In this document: in pieces, positions 7,747 through 13,729 of the stretch
How positions within the stretch are numbered: position 1 is the first letter of the stretch
How the letters are laid out: each line of letters opens with the position of its first letter
IMG/VR virus record: IMGVR_UViG_3300031825_000367
Location: 1 to 43,810 of that record
Strand: one strand, 5' to 3'
Length of the DNA: 43,810 bases
Source: a virus
Notes under the pieces: generated by a model
What the model was told of the DNA's origin: nothing
Databases searched by the model: none
Seen by the model: only the letters and a program-made list of their open reading frames with translations
Translations under genes and position numbers: made by a program

Positions 7747-8331
7747 TCAGGCGGCGTGCTTGTTCTTGAAGCGATGCAGGGCCAGGCAGCCCAGAAAGAC
7801 CGGCCAGTCTTCCGGGTCGCTCATCTCGTGGAGGCGATAGGTGCCGTCGTCGCGCAACTCGACAGTGAAGCGGCCCTCGACCCGCTTGCCGCTGGCCTTC
7901 TCGACGGCGTTCTTGTAGGCGGCGGTCTGCGGGCCGTAGCTGGGAAACATGCCGCCGGTCTTCAGATCCCAGATGCAGCGCTTGCCGTCGAGCAGCACCA
8001 GCCGGTCGTAGGTGCCCGCGTAGCGGTGGGCCGGGTGGAACACGCGCTCTTCCATCCCGAGGATCTCGAAGGACAGTTCCGCGCGCAGGCGGATCCAGCC
8101 GTCGAGATAGGGCTGCACCACGGCCGGCACGGTGGCCTCGTCCAGTTCGCCCTGGTCGTACAGCTCGGTCGCTTTGTGCACGGCGGTGCCCAGCTCGCGC
8201 TTGTACTGCAGCACGTCGGGCTTGATGAACGACAGGTCGTTCAGCGGCGCGAGGATCTGCGTCACGCTCGGGATCACCACGCCGTCGGCGGTGTAGGTGT
8301 GCGACGCCTCGTCGAAGAGCAGGGCGGACAT
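7747..8331 (-). CDS. PD-(D/E)XK exonuclease of the recombination pair
   Basis: This 194-residue protein looks like the small PD-(D/E)XK nucleases that partner phage annealing proteins. The core is GTYDRLVLLDGKRCIWDLKT, giving Asp109, Asp122 and Lys124 as metal and catalytic residues, followed by Gln135 and Tyr139 (PQTAAYK), typical of the lambda-Exo/RecB-like group. His52 (GTAVHKA) fits the upstream helix. Its ATG overlaps the recT stop as TGATG, so the two are translationally coupled. It would resect double-strand ends to make 3' tails for the RecT-like protein. Confidence 0.85.
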   Translation of the reverse strand: MSALLFDEASHTYTADGVVIPSVTQILAPLNDLSFIKPDVLQYKRELGTAVHKATELYDQGELDEATVPAVVQPYLDGWIRLRAELSFEILGMEERVFHPAHRYAGTYDRLVLLDGKRCIWDLKTGGMFPSYGPQTAAYKNAVEKASGKRVEGRFTVELRDDGTYRLHEMSDPEDWPVFLGCLALHRFKNKHAA

Positions 8332-9293
8332 CAGCAGTTCTCCTTGATGTAGTCCTGGAGCGCCACGAAGCCGTCGCGGGTCAGACCGTCGAGCGTGTCG
8401 GGGGTGGACAGGCCCAGCGCGTCGAGTGCTTCCTGGACGGGGATGTCGGCGCCGGACAGTTTCGAGCGCACGTACTGCTTCTCGCCGTCGGTGGCCAGAT
8501 CAGCGCCGGCGCTCTCGTCGTCGTGGGTGGCAGCCAGCTGCGGCTCGGCTGCGGCCTGCTGGCGCCGCTCGGGCTCAGCCTGCCGGGCGCGTGCCGGTTG
8601 TTCGATGACATCGGCCGTCTGTTGCTGCACTTGCTTCGGCTTTGCCTGCGGCATGGAGACGGTGCGCCCCGAAGGCGCCACGGTTTCGGCCGGACCCATG
8701 TCGCGTTCGACGATGCGCTCAGCTTCGTCCTCGTCGTAGATGCCGGCGAAGCCGAAGGCAATCCGCGAGCCTTGGATCAGCACCTTGTGGCGGAGCATGC
8801 GTTTGGTGTGGCTCTGCCACGGGCCAGGCACCTTGTTCTGGCCGCGCGGCTCCTGATACGTCTCGTCGAGATACTCGCGGACGATGGTCGGCTTCTCGCG
8901 GTCCTTGCGATGGATCACCACCTCGCACCAGATTGGGCAGGACTTGCCGCCCGCCATGGTCTCGAATTCTTCGGCATAGCGGAACTCGAGGCCGTTGAAC
9001 GCCGGGTGTTCGTTGATGATGCGGGCCCAACCGTCCACGGAGACGACTGGCACGATCGCGCCCTTGTCGTTGTAGGCGTAGATTTCCTTCGTGAACGGGT
9101 TCAGCTTGTACTGGTCGGCCACGATAAGCAGCGCTGCCATCTGCTCGTCAGTGATGACCTGGTCGCCGCGCTGGCGGAAAGCCGTCGCCTTCAGTGTGGC
9201 GAGCAGCTTGTTGGCGTCGATGCTGTACTTCGATGCGAACTTGGCGACCAAGCTCTGATTGTTGGCCGGGCGCTCGGCGACGGCAGTGGACAT
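8331..9293 (-). CDS. RecT/Bet-family single-strand annealing protein
   Basis: This 320-residue protein matches the phage Bet family of annealing proteins. Recognisable stretches are TDEQMAALLIVADQYKLNPF, then TKEIYAYNDKGAIVPVVSVD and GWARIINEHPAFNG, then the conserved SHTKRMLRHKVLIQGSRIAF. The C-terminal 120 residues are a Gln/Ala-rich linker and a small helical tail, as is usual for protein-binding tails of such proteins. AGGAGA precedes the ATG at 9293. With the coupled exonuclease it forms a Red-like recombination system for repair and genome maturation during lytic growth. Confidence 0.92.
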   Translation of the reverse strand: MSTAVAERPANNQSLVAKFASKYSIDANKLLATLKATAFRQRGDQVITDEQMAALLIVADQYKLNPFTKEIYAYNDKGAIVPVVSVDGWARIINEHPAFNGLEFRYAEEFETMAGGKSCPIWCEVVIHRKDREKPTIVREYLDETYQEPRGQNKVPGPWQSHTKRMLRHKVLIQGSRIAFGFAGIYDEDEAERIVERDMGPAETVAPSGRTVSMPQAKPKQVQQQTADVIEQPARARQAEPERRQQAAAEPQLAATHDDESAGADLATDGEKQYVRSKLSGADIPVQEALDALGLSTPDTLDGLTRDGFVALQDYIKENC

Positions 9294-9313
9294 GCGGTTC
9301 TCCTGAGGGAGGG

Positions 9314-9457
9314 TTACAGGGCGCCGGCGCGGAGGGCGACGGTCAGGTACCAGATGACGCCGGCGGCCAGGCCGAAGCCTATGGCGCCGGCCCACTGCCG
9401 GCCGCGCGAGCACTTCGCGACAGCCAGCAGCGTGTTGGATGCGGGGTCGTAGTTCAC
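9314..9457 (-). CDS. 47-residue single-span membrane protein
   Basis: A short GTG-initiated frame encodes a hydrophilic N-terminus, then one membrane segment from about residue 23 to 42 (WAGAIGFGLAAGVIWYLTVA). The GTG overlaps the upstream stop as GTGA, which is the main evidence for translation. No family is recognised. It belongs to a chain of overlapping microgenes at the head of the leftward operon. Confidence 0.5.
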   Translation of the reverse strand: MNYDPASNTLLAVAKCSRGRQWAGAIGFGLAAGVIWYLTVALRAGAL

Positions 9458-9552
9458 GCCAGCACCTCGCGGGCCACGGCCACCAGCGCGTAGCCGAGCG
9501 CCAGCCAGAAGGCGACGGTCAGTAGGCGGTTGTTGCGCTCGCGCTCATGCAT
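9454..9552 (-). CDS. 32-residue membrane microprotein
   Basis: This frame starts with a charged MHERERNNR and continues as one hydrophobic helix (LLTVAFWLALGYALVAVA). It overlaps the upstream gene by 8 bases and the downstream gene by 3, matching the packed layout of this cluster. Function is unknown. Confidence 0.45.
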   Translation of the reverse strand: MHERERNNRLLTVAFWLALGYALVAVAREVLA

Positions 9553-9748
9553 GGCCGGCCTCCTTGGCTGCGCGGGCCAGCACGTTGCGCGCCATGTCGT
9601 CTGCCAGGCGGATGGCGCCAATCAGCGCCTGCTTGTCCTGCGTGAAGCGGACGGCATCCATGTAGGCGCGCAGGGCGTCCAGCGCGTCGCGCAGCAGGTT
9701 TTCGTGCCCGCTCGCCCGTTCGATTGCAGTGTCTTGGGCGCGGGTCAT
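9545..9748 (-). CDS. Small helical soluble protein
   Basis: This 67-residue protein is predicted to be all-helical and soluble (RDALDALRAYMDAVRF, then IGAIRLADDMARNVLARAAK). Its ATG overlaps the stop of the upstream microgene as ATGA, so I prefer 9748 over the GTG at 9760. Unrecognised; it is the only clearly soluble member in the middle of four membrane microproteins. Confidence 0.55.
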   Translation of the reverse strand: MTRAQDTAIERASGHENLLRDALDALRAYMDAVRFTQDKQALIGAIRLADDMARNVLARAAKEAGHA

Positions 9749-9843
9749 TGCGACACCCACGATGCGATGAGCATCCCGGCCAGCGCGACCAGCGGGGTTG
9801 CGATGTAGAGGGCGACTGCCACCAGGAAGGCGTAGCGGTTCAT
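9745..9843 (-). CDS. 32-residue membrane microprotein
   Basis: The frame encodes an almost wholly hydrophobic peptide (FLVAVALYIATPLVALAGML) preceded by a basic MNRY. It overlaps its neighbours on both sides by 4 bases (ATGA). GGAG occurs 6-9 bases upstream of the ATG (GGAGGGCTGC). Function unknown. Confidence 0.5.
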   Translation of the reverse strand: MNRYAFLVAVALYIATPLVALAGMLIASWVSQ

Positions 9844-10070
9844 GCAGCCCTCCGCACGGTGGTGTCAGCCTTCTCGGCTGCGCCGGCGTTGCCCAGCAGC
9901 AGCTGCGCGTACAGCAGCACCTCGGTCTTGTCGATCGTGCCCCAGACCACGCGCTTCTCGGACGAGGCGATGTAGTTGGAGAGCAGGGTGGCGGCGTTCG
10001 GGCTGCGCGCCAGCTCGGCGAGATACGCCCGCTCGTCGCGCGTGCCGTAGGCGTTGTCGGTGGTATTCAT
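9840..10070 (-). CDS. Hypothetical early protein
   Basis: This 76-residue protein is soluble, with a helical N-terminal half (RDERAYLAELARSPNAATLL) and a short strand-rich centre (KRVVWGTIDKTEVLLYAQLL). No family is recognised. The chosen ATG has GAGG about 11 bases upstream; an upstream in-frame start would overlap the preceding gene deeply. Its stop overlaps the next microgene as ATGA. Confidence 0.55.
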   Translation of the reverse strand: MNTTDNAYGTRDERAYLAELARSPNAATLLSNYIASSEKRVVWGTIDKTEVLLYAQLLLGNAGAAEKADTTVRRAA

Positions 10071-10081
10071 GGCTGCCGGCC

Positions 10082-10348
10082 TCAGTCCGCGTTGTAGTAG
10101 CGCAGGACACAGATCCACTCGTCGCCGTCGTGGCGGATGGACTGCACGGCCGGAGAGCGGTATGCGTCGATGCCGCGGGCCCGATCGTTCGCGACGCTCA
10201 CGACGGTGTCACGGTCAGCGCCGCGGAACTCGATCTCGGTCCGCTGGCTGCCGCGCGGCTGGCGCAAGAGGCGCTCGCGCACACCGGCGGGGGCAGGGCG
10301 GGCGGCCGGCGTGGGGAACGGCCAGGGGGTGCGTTGGACGGAGGTCAT
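10082..10348 (-). CDS. Hypothetical early protein
   Basis: This 88-residue protein has a Pro-rich N-terminus (PWPFPTPAARPAPAG), a basic stretch (RERLLRQPRGSQR) and a C-terminal beta-like segment (GDEWICVLRYYNAD). The ATG overlaps the upstream membrane microgene stop as ATGA. No function is assigned. As second gene after the leftward promoter it sits where lambda has N and kil-type host-takeover genes; its basic centre would allow RNA or DNA binding, which is speculation. Confidence 0.5.
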   Translation of the reverse strand: MTSVQRTPWPFPTPAARPAPAGVRERLLRQPRGSQRTEIEFRGADRDTVVSVANDRARGIDAYRSPAVQSIRHDGDEWICVLRYYNAD

Positions 10349-10452
10349 TGGTCGGACCTCGCGCCAACGTGGACGCATGCCCAGCCGATGAAGGCGCAGG
10401 CCAGTCCAGCCACGAAGAAGATGATGAGAGCGGTTGCCACGTTGGCCTCCAT
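10345..10452 (-). CDS. 35-residue membrane microprotein, first leftward gene
   Basis: The frame starts MEANVATALIIFFVAGLACA and forms a single membrane helix with a short basic tail. A GTG at 10440 is an alternative start. It ends as ATGA into the next gene. No strong ribosome-binding site is seen. Position directly after the candidate PL promoter makes it the first gene made in the leftward lytic programme. Confidence 0.45.
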   Translation of the reverse strand: MEANVATALIIFFVAGLACAFIGWACVHVGARSDQ

Positions 10453-10470
10453 CGGTGGGTTGATGGAGAT

Positions 10471-10499
10471 ATGTTACCAACTAGGTAACAATATGCAAA
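10471..10499 (-). promoter_or_regulatory. Candidate PL promoter
   Basis: On the reverse strand, TTTGCA (10499-10494) and TAACAT (10476-10471) are separated by exactly 17 bases, and operator site 1 fills the spacer. Both hexamers match sigma70 consensus at four of six positions. Transcription would begin about 10464 and read the leftward operon. Occupation of site 1 would block RNA polymerase. Confidence 0.5.
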
Positions 10500-10547
10500 C
10501 CAAAAAGGTAACAGCAGCGATTGATTGTTTTTACTGTTTTGGTAACA
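10472..10547. promoter_or_regulatory. Left operator cluster, three candidate sites
   Basis: Three 19-bp sites with core ACC-N5-GGT lie here. Site 1 (10472-10490) is a perfect palindrome, TGTTACC-N5-GGTAACA. Site 2 (10495-10513) has a perfect right arm GGTAACA with left arm GCAAACC. Site 3 (10529-10547) has the same right arm with left arm TTTTACT. Centres are at 10481, 10504 and 10538. Related sites flank the other side of the repressor gene, so binding by the CI-like and Cro-like proteins is inferred. Confidence 0.7.
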
Positions 10548-10552
10548 GTGAT

Positions 10553-10585
10553 AGGCAAAAGAAAACCCGCCAAGGGTGGCGGGTT
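10553..10585 (-). terminator. Rho-independent terminator after the repressor operon
   Basis: A 9-base stem (AACCCGCCA 10564-10572, TGGCGGGTT 10577-10585) with a four-base loop is followed, on the reverse strand, by TTTTC and further T residues. It lies 20 bases past the lipoprotein stop and upstream of PL, so it would end the cI-lipoprotein transcript and insulate PL from it. Confidence 0.85.
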
Positions 10586-10605
10586 CGGTTGCGGCGCGGA
10601 AGGGG

Positions 10606-11247
10606 TTACTGTGACAGCAGCTTCTTCGTCTCTTCCGTGATGGATGCGAGGCCCTTCTCAATGATCTCTCGCCATTCACTGGTGGAGGCCATCTGCTTGG
10701 AATCCGTCACGCGCGTCCGGATCGTCTGCTGTCCTTGAAGGTGGTCGACGTTCCCGGCGAGCTGAAGCTCTGACTTGTGGTTCACGCTGATCGACCAGAA
10801 GCCAGGCTGGAACCAAGCCCAGAAGTCGGTGATTTGCGCGCTGACCGGCGCAGCTGTATCGAAGTTCGGATCCCCCTTCTTGACGACCACGTAGCCTGCC
10901 TGCTGGAACCCCGTCGTCACAGCGCCCTCGACGAGACCAGAAACCGTCTTCCCTTCGGGTAGCAAAATATCGCCCAGCGCTTTGCCGTACGTATTTCGCT
11001 TCCGCCCGACTGCGCGCGCTTTTGAGGCGTCGCTCGTGTCCTCGTCTGGGTCTAACGACGCCATGTCAGCGCTGGGCGGAGCGACCGTAAAGGTGCGCTT
11101 GTCCACGACCGAGTCGATGCGAACGTACTTGCCACTCGCCGGGTTCGCCGCTTGTGGGGCGGCAATGTCAACGGTACCGCGCCCTACGGCGCAGCCTGCA
11201 AGGATGGATGCCGCAAGGCCATAGGTCAGCAGACGGATGGTCAGCAA
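10606..11247 (-). CDS. Phage-encoded lipoprotein (YajG-like)
   Basis: About 213 residues with a signal peptide and lipobox LAGC, so it should be lipidated at that Cys and carried to the inner or outer membrane. The mature part (VDIAAPQ, YVRIDSVVDKRTF, IEKGLASITEETKKLLSQ) recalls the YajG family of outer-membrane lipoproteins, a tentative match. I prefer the TTG at 11247 because GGAG lies 6 bases upstream; a TTG at 11259 is possible. The gene follows cI by about 22 bases and ends at a terminator, so it is probably expressed in the lysogen, as lambda rexAB is. Superinfection exclusion is a reasonable guess. Confidence 0.75.
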   Translation of the reverse strand: MLTIRLLTYGLAASILAGCAVGRGTVDIAAPQAANPASGKYVRIDSVVDKRTFTVAPPSADMASLDPDEDTSDASKARAVGRKRNTYGKALGDILLPEGKTVSGLVEGAVTTGFQQAGYVVVKKGDPNFDTAAPVSAQITDFWAWFQPGFWSISVNHKSELQLAGNVDHLQGQQTIRTRVTDSKQMASTSEWREIIEKGLASITEETKKLLSQ

Positions 11248-11269
11248 TTTCTTCTCCAATGGGATTGTT

Positions 11270-12178
11270 TTACTCAGGGCGCCAGGCGGACGGCTTGACG
11301 ATTGCAGCTACGAAACTCAGTTCTTCGACCTCGGCGGCCGAAATCTTGACGGTCTTGTGGCTCTGGTTCACGGAAAGGAAGGCGCTGTAGCCGTCGCGCG
11401 TGTAGCCCAGAATCTTGATCATGACGCGGCCGTCCTTCGAGCGCACCAGGACTTCGTCGCCGGCGGCGACAGCATGGTTTGGCTCAATGACCACGAATTC
11501 CCCGTCCTTGATGCGTGGCTCCATCGAGTCTCCGACGCAGCGCAGGCCGTATGCGTCCGAATCCATGCTGAAGAACTGCAGATACCCGTCACCGTGCCCA
11601 ACGGGGTACTCCAAGTCACAAAAATGGCCATTGTCACCAAGCTTTGCCATCGCTAGCACGGGGATCCTTCTGAAAGCGTTCTGGGGAATGGGAATCGGGG
11701 CCCAGTCGTCGTTGTAGCTGATGGCCGGCGTCGGCTGACCCTTGCCGTTCAGCAGCCACACCGAGTTGATCTGATGCTTCTCCTGGAGGCCGATCGCCTG
11801 CACTAGGGTGGGTTTCCTGGTGCCCTCGGCCCATTCCAGCACGTCCTGCTCTGTCGTGCCAGCAGCGAGCGCGATCTCCGCCGGAGGCAGGCCGATCTTC
11901 TCGAGCATGAATTTCACACGCCGGGCCAGATCCGTCGCCTGGTCGGACGGGACCAAGGGGCTCGCATCGGAGTCCATCCAGAATTTCGGGTAGCCGAGGG
12001 TTTCCTCGACCTTGCGCGCGGTCCGGTCGCCGATGTCCTTCGCCCCGCTGAGGTAGCGGTTGACGAGCGAGGGCGTGGAATAGCCAAGGCGCTCGGCGGC
12101 GCGGGACTGGTTGTCCTCGCACCGTTCACGGATGGCGATCGCCAGCTTCTCGCGGCGGATTTCCTTGATTGACTTCAT
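11270..12178 (-). CDS. cI: CI/LexA-like repressor with S24 peptidase domain
   Basis: This 302-residue repressor is longer than lambda CI (237). Residues about 22-65 form an HTH (QSRAAERLGYSTPSLVNRYL), and residues 83-145 look like a second XRE-type HTH (AEIALAAGTTEQDVLEW). The C-terminal S24 domain has Ser218 (VGDSMEP) and Lys255 (VMIKIL), 37 residues apart as in LexA. The usual Ala-Gly cleavage site is not seen; the corresponding region reads VLAMAKLGDNG. It would bind the flanking operators to hold lysogeny and be inactivated through RecA-stimulated self-cleavage. Confidence 0.93.
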   Translation of the reverse strand: MKSIKEIRREKLAIAIRERCEDNQSRAAERLGYSTPSLVNRYLSGAKDIGDRTARKVEETLGYPKFWMDSDASPLVPSDQATDLARRVKFMLEKIGLPPAEIALAAGTTEQDVLEWAEGTRKPTLVQAIGLQEKHQINSVWLLNGKGQPTPAISYNDDWAPIPIPQNAFRRIPVLAMAKLGDNGHFCDLEYPVGHGDGYLQFFSMDSDAYGLRCVGDSMEPRIKDGEFVVIEPNHAVAAGDEVLVRSKDGRVMIKILGYTRDGYSAFLSVNQSHKTVKISAAEVEELSFVAAIVKPSAWRPE

Positions 12179-12196
12179 GCGCGTGATTGAACCCGG

Positions 12197-12266
12197 AGTG
12201 ACCTAAAAGGTAAATAAACCGATCTGGTAACAGTTGTGCCTTGAACTATGACCAAAACGGTCATAG
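12197..12266. promoter_or_regulatory. Right operator cluster, three candidate sites
   Basis: Three sites share the ACC-N5-GGT core of the left cluster. They are 12197-12215 (AGTGACC-N5-GGTAAAT), 12214-12232 (ATAAACC-N5-GGTAACA) and 12247-12265 (TATGACC-N5-GGTCATA, perfect 8-base arms when extended to 12246-12266). Centres are 12206, 12223 and 12256. They lie between the divergent cI and cro-like start codons. Confidence 0.7.
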
Positions 12267-12269
12267 AAT
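12241..12269 (+). promoter_or_regulatory. Candidate PR promoter
   Basis: TTGAAC (12241-12246) and TAGAAT (12264-12269) are separated by 17 bases and match the sigma70 consensus well (TAGAAT five of six). The operator at 12247-12265 fills the spacer. The expected start point, about 12275-12277, coincides with the ATG of the cro-like gene at 12276, so the message may lack a leader. Confidence 0.65.
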
Positions 12270-12275
12270 CGGGCC

Positions 12276-12521
12276 ATGGACACCATCACTTGCGCCCAAG
12301 ACTTCAAATCCTTCTACCGGTCTCTGCCGGCGGAACGGAAGGAAGCGTTCGCAAAGGCGGCGAACACCACCACCGTCTACATCGAGACGCATCTGGTCTA
12401 CGCGCGCAAGGTGCCGCGCAAAGCGAGCATGGATGCGCTCTGGAAGGCGTGCCACGAATTCGGCGCGACGTTCAGCCGCGAAGACCTCTTGGCGTTTTTC
12501 TTCGCAGCTGGAGCAGCCTGA
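12276..12521 (+). CDS. Cro/YdaS-like HTH regulator
   Basis: This 81-residue protein is divergent from cI and first in the rightward operon. The stretch AERKEAFAKAANTTTVYIET followed by HLVYARKVPRKASMDALW fits the YdaS/Cro-like HTH fold often found at this position. It likely competes with CI at the operators and commits the phage to lytic growth. No Shine-Dalgarno sequence is present between the -10 hexamer and the ATG, only 6 bases, pointing to leaderless translation. Assignment rests on position plus HTH pattern. Confidence 0.75.
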   Translation: MDTITCAQDFKSFYRSLPAERKEAFAKAANTTTVYIETHLVYARKVPRKASMDALWKACHEFGATFSREDLLAFFFAAGAA

Positions 12522-12531
12522 GGACACCCCC

Positions 12532-12756
12532 ATGAAACGACTGTACGCGCGCCTGGTGCTGTGGCTGATCCGGCCGGCGCTGGAGATGAGGGAACAGCGG
12601 CGCGCTGAAGCCGATGCAAAGGAATTCGTCGCGTTCCAAAGCCTGGCGCCTTGGTCAGGTGATCGCGCGACTGAGCCAATCTTGTTGGATGACCCGGAAG
12701 CGCAATCCCGCCTCATAGAGAGGGCGGTGTTTCCTTTCCAGCGCCCTTTGGGTTGA
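12532..12756 (+). CDS. Small early protein sharing the tail chaperone C-terminal motif
   Basis: This 74-residue protein has an amphipathic, basic N-terminus (MKRLYARLVLWLIRPALE), a charged helix, and a C-terminal block at residues 45-68 beginning RATEPILLDDP and ending FP. The same block, 19 of 24 residues identical, forms the end of the GT tail assembly chaperone encoded at 29129-29200. GAGGA lies 6-10 bases before the ATG. It follows the cro-like gene by 10 bases. No function is known; the motif suggests it binds a partner of the tail chaperone or antagonises it. Confidence 0.65.
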   Translation: MKRLYARLVLWLIRPALEMREQRRAEADAKEFVAFQSLAPWSGDRATEPILLDDPEAQSRLIERAVFPFQRPLG

Positions 12757-12976
12757 TGGAGTTGATCACCTTGTTTATCCACCGCGCCCGTTCGGCAGTG
12801 AAGGATTCGATCGCGCCGTCGGTGGTGTTGCCGAACAAGCCTTCGTTGATGGCTTGTTCCGTGGCCGCGTTGTAGACCGCGAGCAACCGCAGCTTGTCCG
12901 GATGGGTCTCGACCAAGGCCGCGACCATGTACTGAAGGGCAGTTAGTTCGTTGCGGTTGATGCTGGACGTTTCCAT
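12713..12976 (-). CDS. Antisense hypothetical early protein
   Basis: This 87-residue, mostly helical protein (NELTALQYMVAALVETHPDK, then ERARWINKVINSINPKG) is encoded on the strand opposite to the surrounding rightward operon. AAAGGGG precedes the ATG and codon use is normal for the phage, so it looks real. Its 3' end overlaps the 3' end of the 74-residue gene by 44 bases. An 8-base inverted repeat (GCGTACCC 12977-12984, GGGTACGC 13035-13042) flanks its upstream region and might be an operator. Not recognised by family. Confidence 0.6.
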   Translation of the reverse strand: METSSINRNELTALQYMVAALVETHPDKLRLLAVYNAATEQAINEGLFGNTTDGAIESFTAERARWINKVINSINPKGAGKETPPSL

Positions 12977-13057
12977 GCGTACCCCTTTCGTGGGTGGTTG
13001 AGAAGGTGAGATGTCTTGATTGTTCCATGACTGTGGGTACGCACCCCAAAAAGTGAA

Positions 13058-13082
13058 GAAGGCGTCGTTAATCGACGCCTTC
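13058..13082. terminator. Perfect hairpin, possible terminator
   Basis: GAAGGCGTCG and CGACGCCTTC form a perfect 10-base stem around TTAAT. Forward it is followed by ATTT, reverse by TTCACTTTTT, so leftward termination is slightly favoured. It lies upstream of the antisense gene and between the cro-like and CII-position genes, where lambda has tR1. Confidence 0.5.
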
Positions 13083-13097
13083 ATTTGGCCCCCCGGC

Positions 13098-13120
13098 CAA
13101 CTGTGGAAGCAACTGTGGAA
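13098..13120 (+). repeat. 11-base direct repeat upstream of the CII-position gene
   Basis: CAACTGTGGAA occurs twice at 13098-13108 and 13110-13120, a 12-base period close to one helical turn. It is followed by an AT-rich imperfect palindrome (ATTGAATTTTCCAAT). A regulator-binding site is possible. Confidence 0.35.
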
Positions 13121-13152
13121 TCGATTGAATTTTCCAATCAGGAGAAGAAGAA

Positions 13153-13539
13153 ATGCGGGTAGCCGAACAGCCGGAAACCGGCGCCGGTACTGGGTCTCAA
13201 GGCTTTTTCATCAACGGCAAGGGGCGGTTTCTGCCCGACGCTGAGATCGCAACGTGCAGCACCTACCGCGACGCCTGCGCGCTGGCGTGGGAACGCCGCA
13301 CCCAGGCGGGGCTGACGCTCCAGGCGCTGGCGGCCCTGGCCGATCTCTACCCGTCGCATGTCAGCGACTACTTCCAGCGCGATGCCCTGAACGCCAAGGG
13401 CAACCCGCGCCGCTCCCTGCCGGCCGAGAAGATCGCCGACGTCGAGCGCGTGCTGGGTAACCGGATTCTCAGCCAGTACCTCATGCACCGCGGGGCCCTG
13501 ACCATCATGGAAGCGGTGCTGGCGGCGAGGGGTGCATGA
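13153..13539 (+). CDS. HTH-type regulator in the CII position
   Basis: This 128-residue protein has a central helical region that fits an HTH (RRTQAGLTLQALAALADLYP, then SHVSDYFQRDALN), a Pro-Arg linker and a C-terminal helix pair (EKIADVERVLGNRILSQYLM). AGGAG lies 8-9 bases before the ATG. It lies between the cro-like gene and the replication genes, where lambda carries cII, and couples to the next gene as ATGA. A CII-like activating role is inferred from position only. Confidence 0.6.
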   Translation: MRVAEQPETGAGTGSQGFFINGKGRFLPDAEIATCSTYRDACALAWERRTQAGLTLQALAALADLYPSHVSDYFQRDALNAKGNPRRSLPAEKIADVERVLGNRILSQYLMHRGALTIMEAVLAARGA

Positions 13540-13721
13540 ATTACCTGGAAGCGATCGAAGTGGCCAAGAAGGCGATGGAAGACGCGGTGGAGCAGGGCGG
13601 GGGAGACGACATCCGCATGACCAAGGCACTGGCCGACGCCATGCAGGACCCGCGCATCGCGCAGGCGTTCGAGACGGTGGGCCTTCACGACCTGCTGGCC
13701 GAGCAGAACACGCAGCACTGA
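13536..13721 (+). CDS. Hypothetical 61-residue protein
   Basis: A small acidic helical protein (YLEAIEVAKKAMEDAVEQGG, then LADAMQDPRIAQAFETVGL). The ATG overlaps the previous stop as ATGA, strong evidence of coupled translation. No family is recognised. Confidence 0.65.
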   Translation: MNYLEAIEVAKKAMEDAVEQGGGDDIRMTKALADAMQDPRIAQAFETVGLHDLLAEQNTQH

Positions 13722-13729
13722 GGACGCAC

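Noticed and set aside
12176-12245. A clear PRM promoter for cI
   Set aside because: Several weak hexamer pairs can be drawn on the reverse strand, none with good -35 and -10 at 16-18 bases, so no specific promoter is claimed.
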